Shown here piece by piece: positions 17,432-24,264 of a stretch of DNA of 64,000 bases. Numbering within the stretch: position 1 is the first letter of the stretch; each line of letters starts with the position of its first letter. The notes below the pieces were generated by a model that saw nothing but the letters and a program-made list of their open reading frames with translations, ran no database searches and was not told where the DNA came from. The stretch lies in contig NZ_OY764209.1 in NCBI RefSeq assembly GCF_963668165.1, positions 1,240,001 to 1,304,000 on the forward strand, given 5' to 3'. Origin of the DNA: Marispirochaeta sp. Its GTDB lineage: Bacteria > Spirochaetota > Spirochaetia > JC444 > Marispirochaetaceae. A program made the translations under genes and the position numbers.

Positions 17432-18372
17432 GCGGTTCGCCCCTTTCGCGGAAAACGGTGGAAGGGAATAAAAATGAGGTCCCAGAGAACAAGAAGCAGG
17501 CCTCCGGCTGCGAATATATAGTGGGCATAGTCGGCTAACCTGACTTCGGGAACAAAAGCCTGGAAAAGCTCCTGGGCTTCAGGACTCAGCATCAGGGCCG
17601 ACAGCAGGACCACGATACGCAGTACAAAGAGCAGGTATACCGTATTAAGAAGGGGCCAGGAGGTGAACCGGCCGAAGATCCAGCAGGAACTTATTAAAAA
17701 ACCGAAAGAGGCGATGGTAAGTACCGCCCTTGTGAATGAGCTGCTGTGGGTAAAAGCAAAGAAGGAGCTTAAAACTTTAAAGTCCCGGAATATTGCACTG
17801 ATAATCGGGGGTGTCTGCAGTGCTTCATTGAAAAAAGGGTTCTTTGGACTGCGGCTAAGGGACATATCTCCAATCCTGACACTATCCTCTGAAACCTTGC
17901 CGATTCTTCCTGCAGACAGCTGCGGATTTCCGGAAACCGACATCATCACCGCCGGTTTTCCCTGTGTGAAGGATTCTTCGATATAAACCGCACCTTTCTG
18001 GTAGGAATGAATCCGCTGTGGAATTTCCACCGGAGCTGCCGTTCGAGGGGGCAGGGGACGATAGGGTCGGAGAATTGAAACCTGCACATAGAGCAGACCG
18101 GAAAAACTGAACCACAGGGCAAGAAACAGCAGCCAGGGGATGCCTTTGCCGTGCTGCAGCATAAGGATCAGTATGACTAAAGCGACAAGTGATGCCGGTA
18201 CCATAACCGCGTAAAGACCACGGAACATCAGGTCGACATGATCGTGCATACCTCCGGAAAGAGGCAGCGGGTTTTCACACCAGCTGTATACATATACCCC
18301 CAGTGTCATAATCGCGGCGACCAGAATGTAAACGAGAAGGTACTTTATTGGAACAAGAAGCGTATTTTTCAC
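17428..18372 (-). CDS. Polytopic membrane protein, possible partner of the TPR-type protein
   Basis: About 314 residues. With GTG at 18372 it begins MKNTLLVPIKYLLVYILVAA. GTG at 18381 is an equally possible start; the frame itself opens at a less likely TTG at 18420. Three or four N-terminal helices, a soluble central part (about 125-220) and three C-terminal helices (IASFGFLISSCWIFGRF, TVYLLFVLRIVVLLSALM, YIFAAGGLLLVLWDLIF) give the same overall plan as the next protein. Its stop overlaps the next GTG by 4 bp, so translation is coupled. The family is not recognised. A role as one half of a membrane transport or envelope complex is an inference from the shared plan. Confidence 0.5.
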   Translation of the reverse strand: MKNTLLVPIKYLLVYILVAAIMTLGVYVYSWCENPLPLSGGMHDHVDLMFRGLYAVMVPASLVALVILILMLQHGKGIPWLLFLALWFSFSGLLYVQVSILRPYRPLPPRTAAPVEIPQRIHSYQKGAVYIEESFTQGKPAVMMSVSGNPQLSAGRIGKVSEDSVRIGDMSLSRSPKNPFFNEALQTPPIISAIFRDFKVLSSFFAFTHSSSFTRAVLTIASFGFLISSCWIFGRFTSWPLLNTVYLLFVLRIVVLLSALMLSPEAQELFQAFVPEVRLADYAHYIFAAGGLLLVLWDLIFIPFHRFPRKGRTA

Positions 18373-18706
18373 TGCGCTCACTTCGAAACGAATCGTAGCA
18401 TGAGGACTGTCCCCTGACAAGCATACAGCCCGGATAATCGTTTACTATACTAATACACACAACTTATCCACATGCATTACCATTGTTGGTCAGTCAGCTT
18501 TGGGAACATAAATTTACTATTTTTTTGTTTAGTCACCCATTTTATAATGGAGCTTTTATAGATTTAACGTTAATTGCTTATCTGTAAAGGAGATATTCTT
18601 CCAGTTGCTGTCCGGGTTTATGGTACATTCTCAGCAAAGTCCTTATACTGTAGATAATTAGCTGTTATCCTGAACTTATTCAGAACTTATCCACAATCTA
18701 TTCAGA
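18373..18706. other. AT-rich intergenic region
   Basis: A 334-bp non-coding stretch between two genes on the minus strand, noticeably richer in A and T than its surroundings. It contains two perfect DnaA boxes (listed separately), several TTATxx near-matches, and runs such as TATTTTTTTG and TTTTATAATGGAGC. It must hold the promoter for the 17428-18372 gene group. No coding frame of credible length was seen. Confidence 0.6.
18464..18695 (+). promoter_or_regulatory. DnaA-box cluster: two perfect boxes and a near match
   Basis: TTATCCACA occurs at 18464-18472 and again at 18687-18695, both within the 12-mer AACTTATCCACA and in the same orientation. A third AACTTAT, without the full box, lies at 18674-18680, and GTTATCCTGA sits at about 18664-18673. 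The consensus for DnaA binding is TTATNCACA. The boxes frame an AT-rich stretch. This could be a replication origin, a DnaA titration site, or a DnaA-regulated promoter for nearby genes. No dnaA, dnaN or gyrase gene is in the window. Confidence 0.55.
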
Positions 18707-19393
18707 TCAGCGCAGCATGTATCCTCCGGGCCGACAGGTTAAAATGACGGTACGGACCTCCGCCGGAAGCGCGGATTTCATCTTTCTCCGCAATTTTGCG
18801 ATATGCATGTCCACTGCCCGGGATTTTTCCCGGTGAAAACCCCATACAAGATGGGACAGAAGCTCTTTTTCCACCCGCTTTTGCCGATTCCGTATCAGGG
18901 TCCTGAGTATGGTCTCCTCGGTGGGGCTCAACACCGTACTGCCGCCGGGCCCCAGGCACTCGTTGTTTCGCAGCAGCAGGCTTCCCCAGGGATAGCTTAC
19001 GGACAAAGCCTCGGTAAAGCGTTTGGCCCTTGCCAGGAGTTCTCTCTCATCCCAGGGATCCTTAAGATAGTCGCTGCATCCTGCAATAAAGCTGCCTGCA
19101 AGTCCATAAGCCGGGCCATGGATAAAAACAGGTCTGCCGGACAGGCGGGGAATCGAGGATAGCCAATAAAGGCAGCGCAGGGGAATCAGGTACAGATCGA
19201 TCTTTGAGTGAATCAGCGGTTCATCGCTGCAGCAGAAAGAAACACCCTGATTCTCACGGACGAACAGACTGAGCCGAAGTCGCAGCTCTTCATCGGCAGG
19301 GGCCAGGTTGATAAGCAGCCTCTGCCTGGTTCCACTGCGCGACGGAGGAATGAGGATCTTTTTGGATAATTCTGTGCTTACCTGCCAATCCAT
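18707..19393 (-). CDS. OmpR-type winged-helix regulator with a degenerate receiver
   Basis: A 228-residue DNA-binding protein. The C-terminal 95 residues are a winged helix of the OmpR/PhoB class: LSPTEETILRTLIRNRQKRVEKELLSHLVWG, then the recognition helix SRAVDMHIAKLRRKM, and the wing TVILTCRPGGYMLR. The N-terminal part has the length of a receiver domain, but the acidic pocket and phospho-Asp are not recognisable (LYLIPLRCLYWLSSIP in place of the usual acidic strand end). A SDYLKDPWDERELLARAKR segment keeps the ending of a receiver, with Lys before Asp-Pro. It is probably controlled by something other than phosphorylation. It sits next to the DnaA-box region and the STAS protein. Confidence 0.8.
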   Translation of the reverse strand: MDWQVSTELSKKILIPPSRSGTRQRLLINLAPADEELRLRLSLFVRENQGVSFCCSDEPLIHSKIDLYLIPLRCLYWLSSIPRLSGRPVFIHGPAYGLAGSFIAGCSDYLKDPWDERELLARAKRFTEALSVSYPWGSLLLRNNECLGPGGSTVLSPTEETILRTLIRNRQKRVEKELLSHLVWGFHREKSRAVDMHIAKLRRKMKSALPAEVRTVILTCRPGGYMLR

Positions 19394-19446
19394 GGTCTAT
19401 TACTTTTTTACACGAGAAAATGGACAGAATATACAACAGGGAGCTT

Positions 19447-19998
19447 TTATCCCAGAAACACCTGTCCGGAATTGTCAATTGCCAGAATGGTTTTACACTC
19501 GGAACAGCGGAATCGTCCGGATTTGGTTGCCTTGAGTTTTTTCCCGCAGATCGGGCACTGAAAAATTTTCGGAAACACATCGGTTGAACCGCTTTTTCCG
19601 TCGGAATTGAAAAAATCGACTGCCTCGTTCAGATTGTCCTTGATGTTAAAAAACTGGGAGAATCCGAGGAGCTGAAAAACCTCGTATACCTTGGGCTGGA
19701 TTTCCAGGAGCACCAGGTCCCCTCCCCGGGGTTTAACAGCCTTCAGGAAGGCGGTAAATGATCCGATTCCGGTACTGGATACATAGTTGAGACCACCGCA
19801 GTTAAAAATAAGCTTGGTAAAACCGCTTTCGACGGCCCGGGTTACCCTCTTTTGAAAGAAGTTGGAATTATAGGTGTCGATGTACCCCGTCAAATACAGA
19901 ACGAGACATCCATCCACGGAATCAACTTTCTGCAGTCGGATCTTGAGGCTGTCGTCCTTTTCGTCGTCAAAACCAGCTACAATGTCGTTATTGCTCAT
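19447..19998 (-). CDS. STAS-domain anti-sigma-factor antagonist with C-terminal zinc ribbon
   Basis: A 183-residue protein. Residues about 18-125 are a STAS domain: CLVLYLTGYIDTYNS, then KLIFNCGGLNYVSSTGIGSF with the phosphorylatable Ser pair (74/75), as in SpoIIAA/RsbV-type antagonists that bind a serine kinase-anti-sigma factor. A linker leads to a small zinc ribbon, with CPICGKKL and CSECKTIL giving four Cys. Ribbon fusion to STAS is unusual and suggests a second interaction, perhaps with RNA polymerase or nucleic acid. The start follows a good AAAGAGGT. A promoter with TTGACA and TACTAT at 17 bp spacing lies upstream. No kinase partner is in the window. Confidence 0.88.
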   Translation of the reverse strand: MSNNDIVAGFDDEKDDSLKIRLQKVDSVDGCLVLYLTGYIDTYNSNFFQKRVTRAVESGFTKLIFNCGGLNYVSSTGIGSFTAFLKAVKPRGGDLVLLEIQPKVYEVFQLLGFSQFFNIKDNLNEAVDFFNSDGKSGSTDVFPKIFQCPICGKKLKATKSGRFRCSECKTILAIDNSGQVFLG

Positions 19999-20040
19999 GT
20001 GACCTCTTTCATCAGAAATGGAATTCCTCAGTCTACGCTA

Positions 20041-20069
20041 ATAGTATAGGGCTCTCCATTCTTTGTCAA
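20041..20069 (-). promoter_or_regulatory. Sigma-70-type promoter for the STAS gene
   Basis: Read on the minus strand, a perfect -35 TTGACA (20069-20064) is followed after 17 bp by TACTAT (20046-20041), a 5/6 match to the -10 consensus. It lies 43 bp upstream of the STAS start codon. Confidence 0.6.
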
Positions 20070-20173
20070 ATTATTACCACAAATTCCCGAAATTACAAGA
20101 CATTTATCAGTATAATCCGGGAAACCCCATAATTCTTACATCGGCGCAAGAAGCCTTCTTCTTAACTGCTTAC

Positions 20174-20203
20174 TTGACCGGTAATAAGTTAAGAGCGTAA
20201 GAT
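20174..20203 (+). promoter_or_regulatory. Sigma-70-type promoter for the exported protein at 20226
   Basis: TTGACC at 20174-20179 and TAAGAT at 20198-20203, spaced by 18 bp, with an AGGGGG ribosome binding site at 20212-20217 and the start at 20226. It is divergent from the STAS promoter. Confidence 0.5.
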
Positions 20204-20225
20204 TGAATAAAAGGGGGATTGCCTT

Positions 20226-20702
20226 ATGTTTCGATCCGTTCTCCTTGCACTGCTGCTTGTTTCGAACGGAGCTTTCGCTCTGGCTGAGACTTCGTTTCAG
20301 GAATTGTCCCGGATCATGGATCTGGAGGCTTCCCTGAAAGCCGTAAGTACCGATCCGACGCTGCTCACAGAATTGAAGTCTAATCAGCGGCTGGTTCTTT
20401 TTACCGGAACAATCGCCTCACGCAAGGTGATCAACGGTGAAGAGGATAATTTTATCGGAGAGCTGGAGCTGATTGACGGCGAATGGCACGGAACCTCTGC
20501 GGTTTCCATGTACAAAAGCTACCTTCGTCTTGAGGGCCCGCAGTACTATGGAACGATTCCGGAACGGCGGAGCCGTCAGAAAAACCCCCGGGAGATCGAG
20601 ACGAACACCCGTTATCTTGTAATCGGGGAGGTTGTTGATCTTCGCCGAGATGAGAAAGGTGATTTTCCGGTCGTAAAGGTACTGTTTTTACGCAGAATGT
20701 AG
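20226..20702 (+). CDS. Small exported protein of unknown function
   Basis: A 158-residue protein with a clear signal peptide (MFRSVLLALLLVSNGAFALA) and probable cleavage after ALA. The mature part of about 138 residues begins helical and then alternates short strands (LVLFTGTIASRKVI, FIGELELIDGEWHG, YLVIGEVVDLRRD, VVKVLFLRRM), suggesting a small beta-barrel or OB-like fold in the periplasm. No family is recognised. It is a single gene with its own promoter, divergent from the STAS regulator and convergent with the sigma-54 activator. Confidence 0.7.
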   Translation: MFRSVLLALLLVSNGAFALAETSFQELSRIMDLEASLKAVSTDPTLLTELKSNQRLVLFTGTIASRKVINGEEDNFIGELELIDGEWHGTSAVSMYKSYLRLEGPQYYGTIPERRSRQKNPREIETNTRYLVIGEVVDLRRDEKGDFPVVKVLFLRRM

Positions 20703-20731
20703 TCCAGATTTCTGCTTTCAGCTTTTGAATA

Positions 20732-21829
20732 TCAGCGGAACAGCAGGTCTTCTCCCCGTATCAGGTCGGACTCTGTTATCAAGGCAGCTCTGGTCAGACA
20801 GGCGCTGAGCTGCCGGATATTTCCCGGCCAGTCATAGTCCAGTAAGCGGTCCATCGCCCGATGGTCAAGTTTCTTTTCTTTTTTGCGTAGAAAATGTGAT
20901 GCCAGAAGCGGGATATCCTCCTTCCGTTCCCGTAATGGAGGAATAGTAATGGGCAGAATGTTAAGCCTGTAGAACAGATCCTCCCGAAAGCGTTTTTCCG
21001 CGACCATATCGTCAAGGTCTCTGTTGGAGGCAGCGATGAATCGGGTGTCCACAGTAACCGGTTTGTTCGATCCCAGAGGGTGAAAAATCCCTTCTTCTAT
21101 GACTCGCAGCAGCTTTGCCTGATAATCCAGGGGCAGTTCACCGATTTCATCCAGAAAAAAACTTCCGCCGTCGCTCTGCACCAGTCCGCCGGGCCGGTCA
21201 ATCGCCCCGGTATAGGATCCTGTCTTTGTCCCGAAGAGCTCAGACTCGATCAGGGTCGGCGGAATGGCGCCGCAATTACGGAAACAGAAAGGTCCTTTTC
21301 GTCGGGGAGAAAGCTTATGAATAATCTCTGCGGCTACTCCTTTACCCGTACCGCTTTCACCGCTGAGCAGAATCGGCTGGTCAGCGGCGGCATACTTTTC
21401 CATCATCTGTTTTACCCGCTTAATTGAGGAGCTTTCTCCGAGAAAATCGTTAAAAACCGTGCTTTCTGCGCAGCAGAAAGATTCTTCGCTCCGGCATAGA
21501 AGATCAGTACACAGTCTGGTCACTGTTTCGTGCCGGGGAGGATCTGGAAGCCAGTCGTAGGCTCCTTCCTTAAAGGCCAGGACTATTGAGTTAACCTCCG
21601 AGCGGGGGGCCATGGCGATTATGGCAGGAGAAAAGGCTTTTCTGCGAATCGTCTTCAGGGCTTCCTTCCATCCATTGATGCCGAGATCGATGATGACCGC
21701 ATCAATGGGCTCCGGGCTTTCGCAATCCCCAATGGATCCGCACACGGCTACACAAGAGAATGGCGGAAGCATGGCCTCTATCAGCGAGGAGGTAAGTGAA
21801 TTTTCAGTAATAATCAACAGTTTTAACAT
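20732..21829 (-). CDS. Sigma-54 activator AAA+ protein without a DNA-binding domain
   Basis: A 365-residue regulator. The N-terminal receiver-like part keeps Asp48 (AVIIDLGING), but the usual acidic pair is ITEN and the conserved Lys-Pro is Asp-Pro (AYDWLPDPP), so phosphorylation is doubtful. The AAA+ core is complete: Walker A LLSGESGTGKG at 154-164, the sigma-54 contact loop as GSYTGA at 204-209 in place of GAFTGA, Walker B GGSFFLDEIGELP at 221-233, and REDLFYRLNILPI. The protein ends soon after the WPGNIRQL motif and has no C-terminal Fis helix-turn-helix. It would activate from solution, like a few known activators, or rely on a partner. It should help sigma-54 polymerase open promoters such as the one at 33844. 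Confidence 0.92.
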   Translation of the reverse strand: MLKLLIITENSLTSSLIEAMLPPFSCVAVCGSIGDCESPEPIDAVIIDLGINGWKEALKTIRRKAFSPAIIAMAPRSEVNSIVLAFKEGAYDWLPDPPRHETVTRLCTDLLCRSEESFCCAESTVFNDFLGESSSIKRVKQMMEKYAAADQPILLSGESGTGKGVAAEIIHKLSPRRKGPFCFRNCGAIPPTLIESELFGTKTGSYTGAIDRPGGLVQSDGGSFFLDEIGELPLDYQAKLLRVIEEGIFHPLGSNKPVTVDTRFIAASNRDLDDMVAEKRFREDLFYRLNILPITIPPLRERKEDIPLLASHFLRKKEKKLDHRAMDRLLDYDWPGNIRQLSACLTRAALITESDLIRGEDLLFR

Positions 21830-21929
21830 TTTTAATTAACAGTATAATAACCCCATATTTGAAAAAGTGCAAGCTTTGGACGGAAGGCTTCGGTTTTATG
21901 ATTGACAGGAGAGGCAGCCCCGCGCCAGA

Positions 21930-22382
21930 ATGGACGCGATGACCACCGAACGTCCGTTTCTTGGACTTTTTGACCGTGCCTCGATCTATCGTCTTTTTCT
22001 GATTGTTCTCGCGGTTTCCCTGGTTTTTATTGCAGAGATAAGCCTGTATGCCCGGGTCTTTTCTCTCTTCTCTCTCGACCTGGTACTGGCAGTCACTGCC
22101 GGGACAGGCTTTCTGGCATTTTTCTGGCTTGCAATAATCGTACGGGGACTTCTGAAGCGTATTCTCAAGGATATTCAAGCCGGGATTTTCCCGGAGCAGC
22201 TTATTGTGCGCCTGCTGGGAGTTATTGCCGGAGGGATGCTCCTGCTGCTGCCGGGGTTTATCAGCGATATTCTTGGGCTTGTTATTCTGGTGAGTTTCCT
22301 GAAGCGGGTTGCCGGCAGGATCCTGCTGGCAATATACGGCGAACGGATTAAAGGCGCCTACGAGTATCTTAAGCTTTCCTGA
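21930..22382 (+). CDS. FxsA family membrane protein
   Basis: A 150-residue membrane protein with three or four hydrophobic segments and the FxsA signature in the last part (LLLLPGFISDILGLVILVSF followed by basic residues). The family is widespread. E. coli FxsA affects phage F exclusion when overproduced, but its normal job is not known. It is transcribed divergently from the sigma-54 activator. Its last 14 bp overlap the convergent wecG-like gene. An AGGAGAGG sequence lies rather far upstream of the ATG, so the exact start is not certain. Confidence 0.8.
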   Translation: MDAMTTERPFLGLFDRASIYRLFLIVLAVSLVFIAEISLYARVFSLFSLDLVLAVTAGTGFLAFFWLAIIVRGLLKRILKDIQAGIFPEQLIVRLLGVIAGGMLLLLPGFISDILGLVILVSFLKRVAGRILLAIYGERIKGAYEYLKLS

Positions 22383-23121
22383 TACGGGCTGAAAGCATCG
22401 CAAGGCTGAATAAGAGGTATCCGAAGATCCGTAGCGTCCGCCATGGACGTTTAATGAGCAGCGGCAGCAGGTAGCGCCCTTTCTCCCAGGAGTCCCTGGG
22501 GATTCTCTTCTTTTTACCGGCAAAGATATCAAAGCAGTCACCGCAGTAGATGTACATTCCGTCGGAAAGCCTGCTCCGGTTTTCCAGGAGCCACTTTTCA
22601 CGATTTTTAACGCCGCGTCCCACCAGAAGCAGAGATGGAGATGCTTTTCTTATTGCCAGAAGAATGTTCTCTTCCACCGGGCGTTTGTAGTACCCCGAGC
22701 AGCGGCCGACGATATTAATGCCGGGAAAAGAGGTGCGCAGGTTCGATGTGGATACCTGGATGTTCGCATGGGTGGATCCCAGCAGATAGACGGATTTTCC
22801 ATAACGTTCCAGGCAGCCGAGGAGTTTGATGATAAAATCAAAGGGCATATACGTTGCAGGTACCGGACGCTTGAGAAAACGGCAGACCCGCCCGATTCCC
22901 CGGGTCACGGGAATTACCAGGCTGGCGTTGTTTAGAATCCGGGCATATTCCTGATTATGCCGGGCCCGGATAAGGTCCCAGGTTTCTACCAGCACAATCT
23001 GGTGTTTTCCCCCCCGTTCCAGCATTTCCCGGACCGCGCTGTCGAGGTTCTCCTCCGGCAGATCATGCACCGGCACCGAAAGGAAATCTATGCGCCGTGC
23101 TCCGGCGACTGTAACTGCCAT
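22369..23121 (-). CDS. WecG/TagA/CpsF family glycosyltransferase (GT26)
   Basis: A 250-residue enzyme of the family that adds ManNAc or ManNAcA to a lipid-linked GlcNAc. Motifs: SLVIPVTRGIGRVCRFL, SVYLLGSTHANIQVSTSNL, GRCSGYYK, SLLLVGRGVKNREKWL and the family-typical ending CGDCFDIFAGKKKRIPRDSWEKGRYLLPLL. In standard members the first motif carries an Asp in a DG pair (PDGxG); here it reads VTRGIG, a change that may matter for catalysis. The start overlaps the rsmE stop by 34 bp, and the gene is the last of the ctpA-yjbQ-rsmE set. It probably works with the polysaccharide genes elsewhere on the chromosome. Confidence 0.85.
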   Translation of the reverse strand: MAVTVAGARRIDFLSVPVHDLPEENLDSAVREMLERGGKHQIVLVETWDLIRARHNQEYARILNNASLVIPVTRGIGRVCRFLKRPVPATYMPFDFIIKLLGCLERYGKSVYLLGSTHANIQVSTSNLRTSFPGINIVGRCSGYYKRPVEENILLAIRKASPSLLLVGRGVKNREKWLLENRSRLSDGMYIYCGDCFDIFAGKKKRIPRDSWEKGRYLLPLLIKRPWRTLRIFGYLLFSLAMLSARIRKA

Positions 23122-23858
23122 CTCCGTGACTCCCGCAGAATAGTTTGTACTGCTGCGACAGCGTAGAGAGCCGCAGTCTCGGCCCGGAGTACGCTGTCTC
23201 CCAAGTAGACCGAATAATACTGCAAGGAAAAGAAAAGTTCCAGTTCCTGATTAGAAAAACCTCCTTCCGGGCCTATTAAAAGTCCGATCTTCCGGGGGCC
23301 TGTATGCAGCAGTTCGTGGAGGTTGGGGCCATCCAGGGCTTTTTCATGAAAAAAGAATACTTTGTCCAGGTCCCGGGTTGCTTCTTCCAGCTCCGGATGG
23401 CGGATGGGGAGCAGTATATCCGGGGATACACGGGTCCCGCTCTGCTGCAGGGCCTCCCTTGCGATCTTTTGCCAGCGTTCCTGTTTACGTTTGAAATCTT
23501 CAGTGTCAAGCTGTACAGTACAATGCTCGCTTAAAAAGGGTATGAGTCTGTGTACTCCGCACTCTGTTGCCTGCCGGATTACCTGGTCCATCTTTTTCCC
23601 TTTGGGGATACCCAACAGAAGGGTCAGCTGGATTTCACTTTCTTTTTTTTCTTCCACTGTAGGGGTCACAGTTACAGAGGTCGCTGCGGTATCCATGGTA
23701 CGTATACGGCAGGTGTACCGCAGGCCATTGCTGTCTACCGCGGGAAAGCCGGCCCCGGGGCTGAGCCTCAGTACCCTGCTCAAATAATGGTGCTCTCTTC
23801 CGGTCAGAACCAGGGAATTCTCTCCTCTCCAGGATGAGGGCAGAACAAATTGACGCAT
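23088..23858 (-). CDS. rsmE: 16S rRNA m3U1498 methyltransferase
   Basis: A SPOUT-class RNA methyltransferase of 256 residues that methylates U1498 of 16S rRNA in the 30S subunit. The N-terminal PUA-like part (MRQFVLPSSWRGENSLVLTGREHHYLSRVLRL) and the C-terminal trefoil-knot SAM site IGLLIGPEGGFSNQE plus LGDSVLRAETAALYAV are characteristic. The start codon overlaps the yjbQ stop by one base (TGATG). Length is typical. Confidence 0.96.
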   Translation of the reverse strand: MRQFVLPSSWRGENSLVLTGREHHYLSRVLRLSPGAGFPAVDSNGLRYTCRIRTMDTAATSVTVTPTVEEKKESEIQLTLLLGIPKGKKMDQVIRQATECGVHRLIPFLSEHCTVQLDTEDFKRKQERWQKIAREALQQSGTRVSPDILLPIRHPELEEATRDLDKVFFFHEKALDGPNLHELLHTGPRKIGLLIGPEGGFSNQELELFFSLQYYSVYLGDSVLRAETAALYAVAAVQTILRESRRWQLQSPEHGA

Positions 23859-24262
23859 CAGGCAGGTGGTATCAACTGTACATAAACCGAGCGGTTCCGG
23901 GGTCCGTCGAACTCGGTCAGATAGATTCCCTGCCAGGTCCCCAGGGTCAGTCTTTCGTCATGGACCGGAATTGAAACACTGGGCCCCATCATGCTGGTCT
24001 TTATATGGGCAGCGGAGTTTCCTTCTGCGTGGGCATAGCCGTCCTGAAAGGGGACGATTCTATTCAGTTCCATCAGCATGTCCCGCTGGACATCAGGATC
24101 GGCGGCTTCGTTTATGGTCACTCCGCAGGTGGTATGTGGAATATACACCAGGCAGATCCCTTCCCGGATTCCTGCGTCGGAGACAATCCGTTTTACCTGG
24201 CTGGTAATATCAATAAAAACAGTCTGACCGGTGGTTTTTATTTTAAAGTTAAAAAACGGCAT
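23858..24262 (-). CDS. YjbQ/UPF0047 family protein
   Basis: A 134-residue protein of the YjbQ family (also called UPF0047), reported in some bacteria to have weak thiamine phosphate synthase activity. The conserved motifs are all present: LVYIPHTTCGVTINEAADPDV, the His-containing AHAEGNSAAHIKTSMMG, and the ending LGTWQGIYLTEFDGPRNR. The metal-binding His residues are kept. It lies between ctpA (2-bp gap) and rsmE (1-bp overlap). The true function is uncertain. Confidence 0.93.
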   Translation of the reverse strand: MPFFNFKIKTTGQTVFIDITSQVKRIVSDAGIREGICLVYIPHTTCGVTINEAADPDVQRDMLMELNRIVPFQDGYAHAEGNSAAHIKTSMMGPSVSIPVHDERLTLGTWQGIYLTEFDGPRNRSVYVQLIPPA

Positions 24263-24264
24263 GC

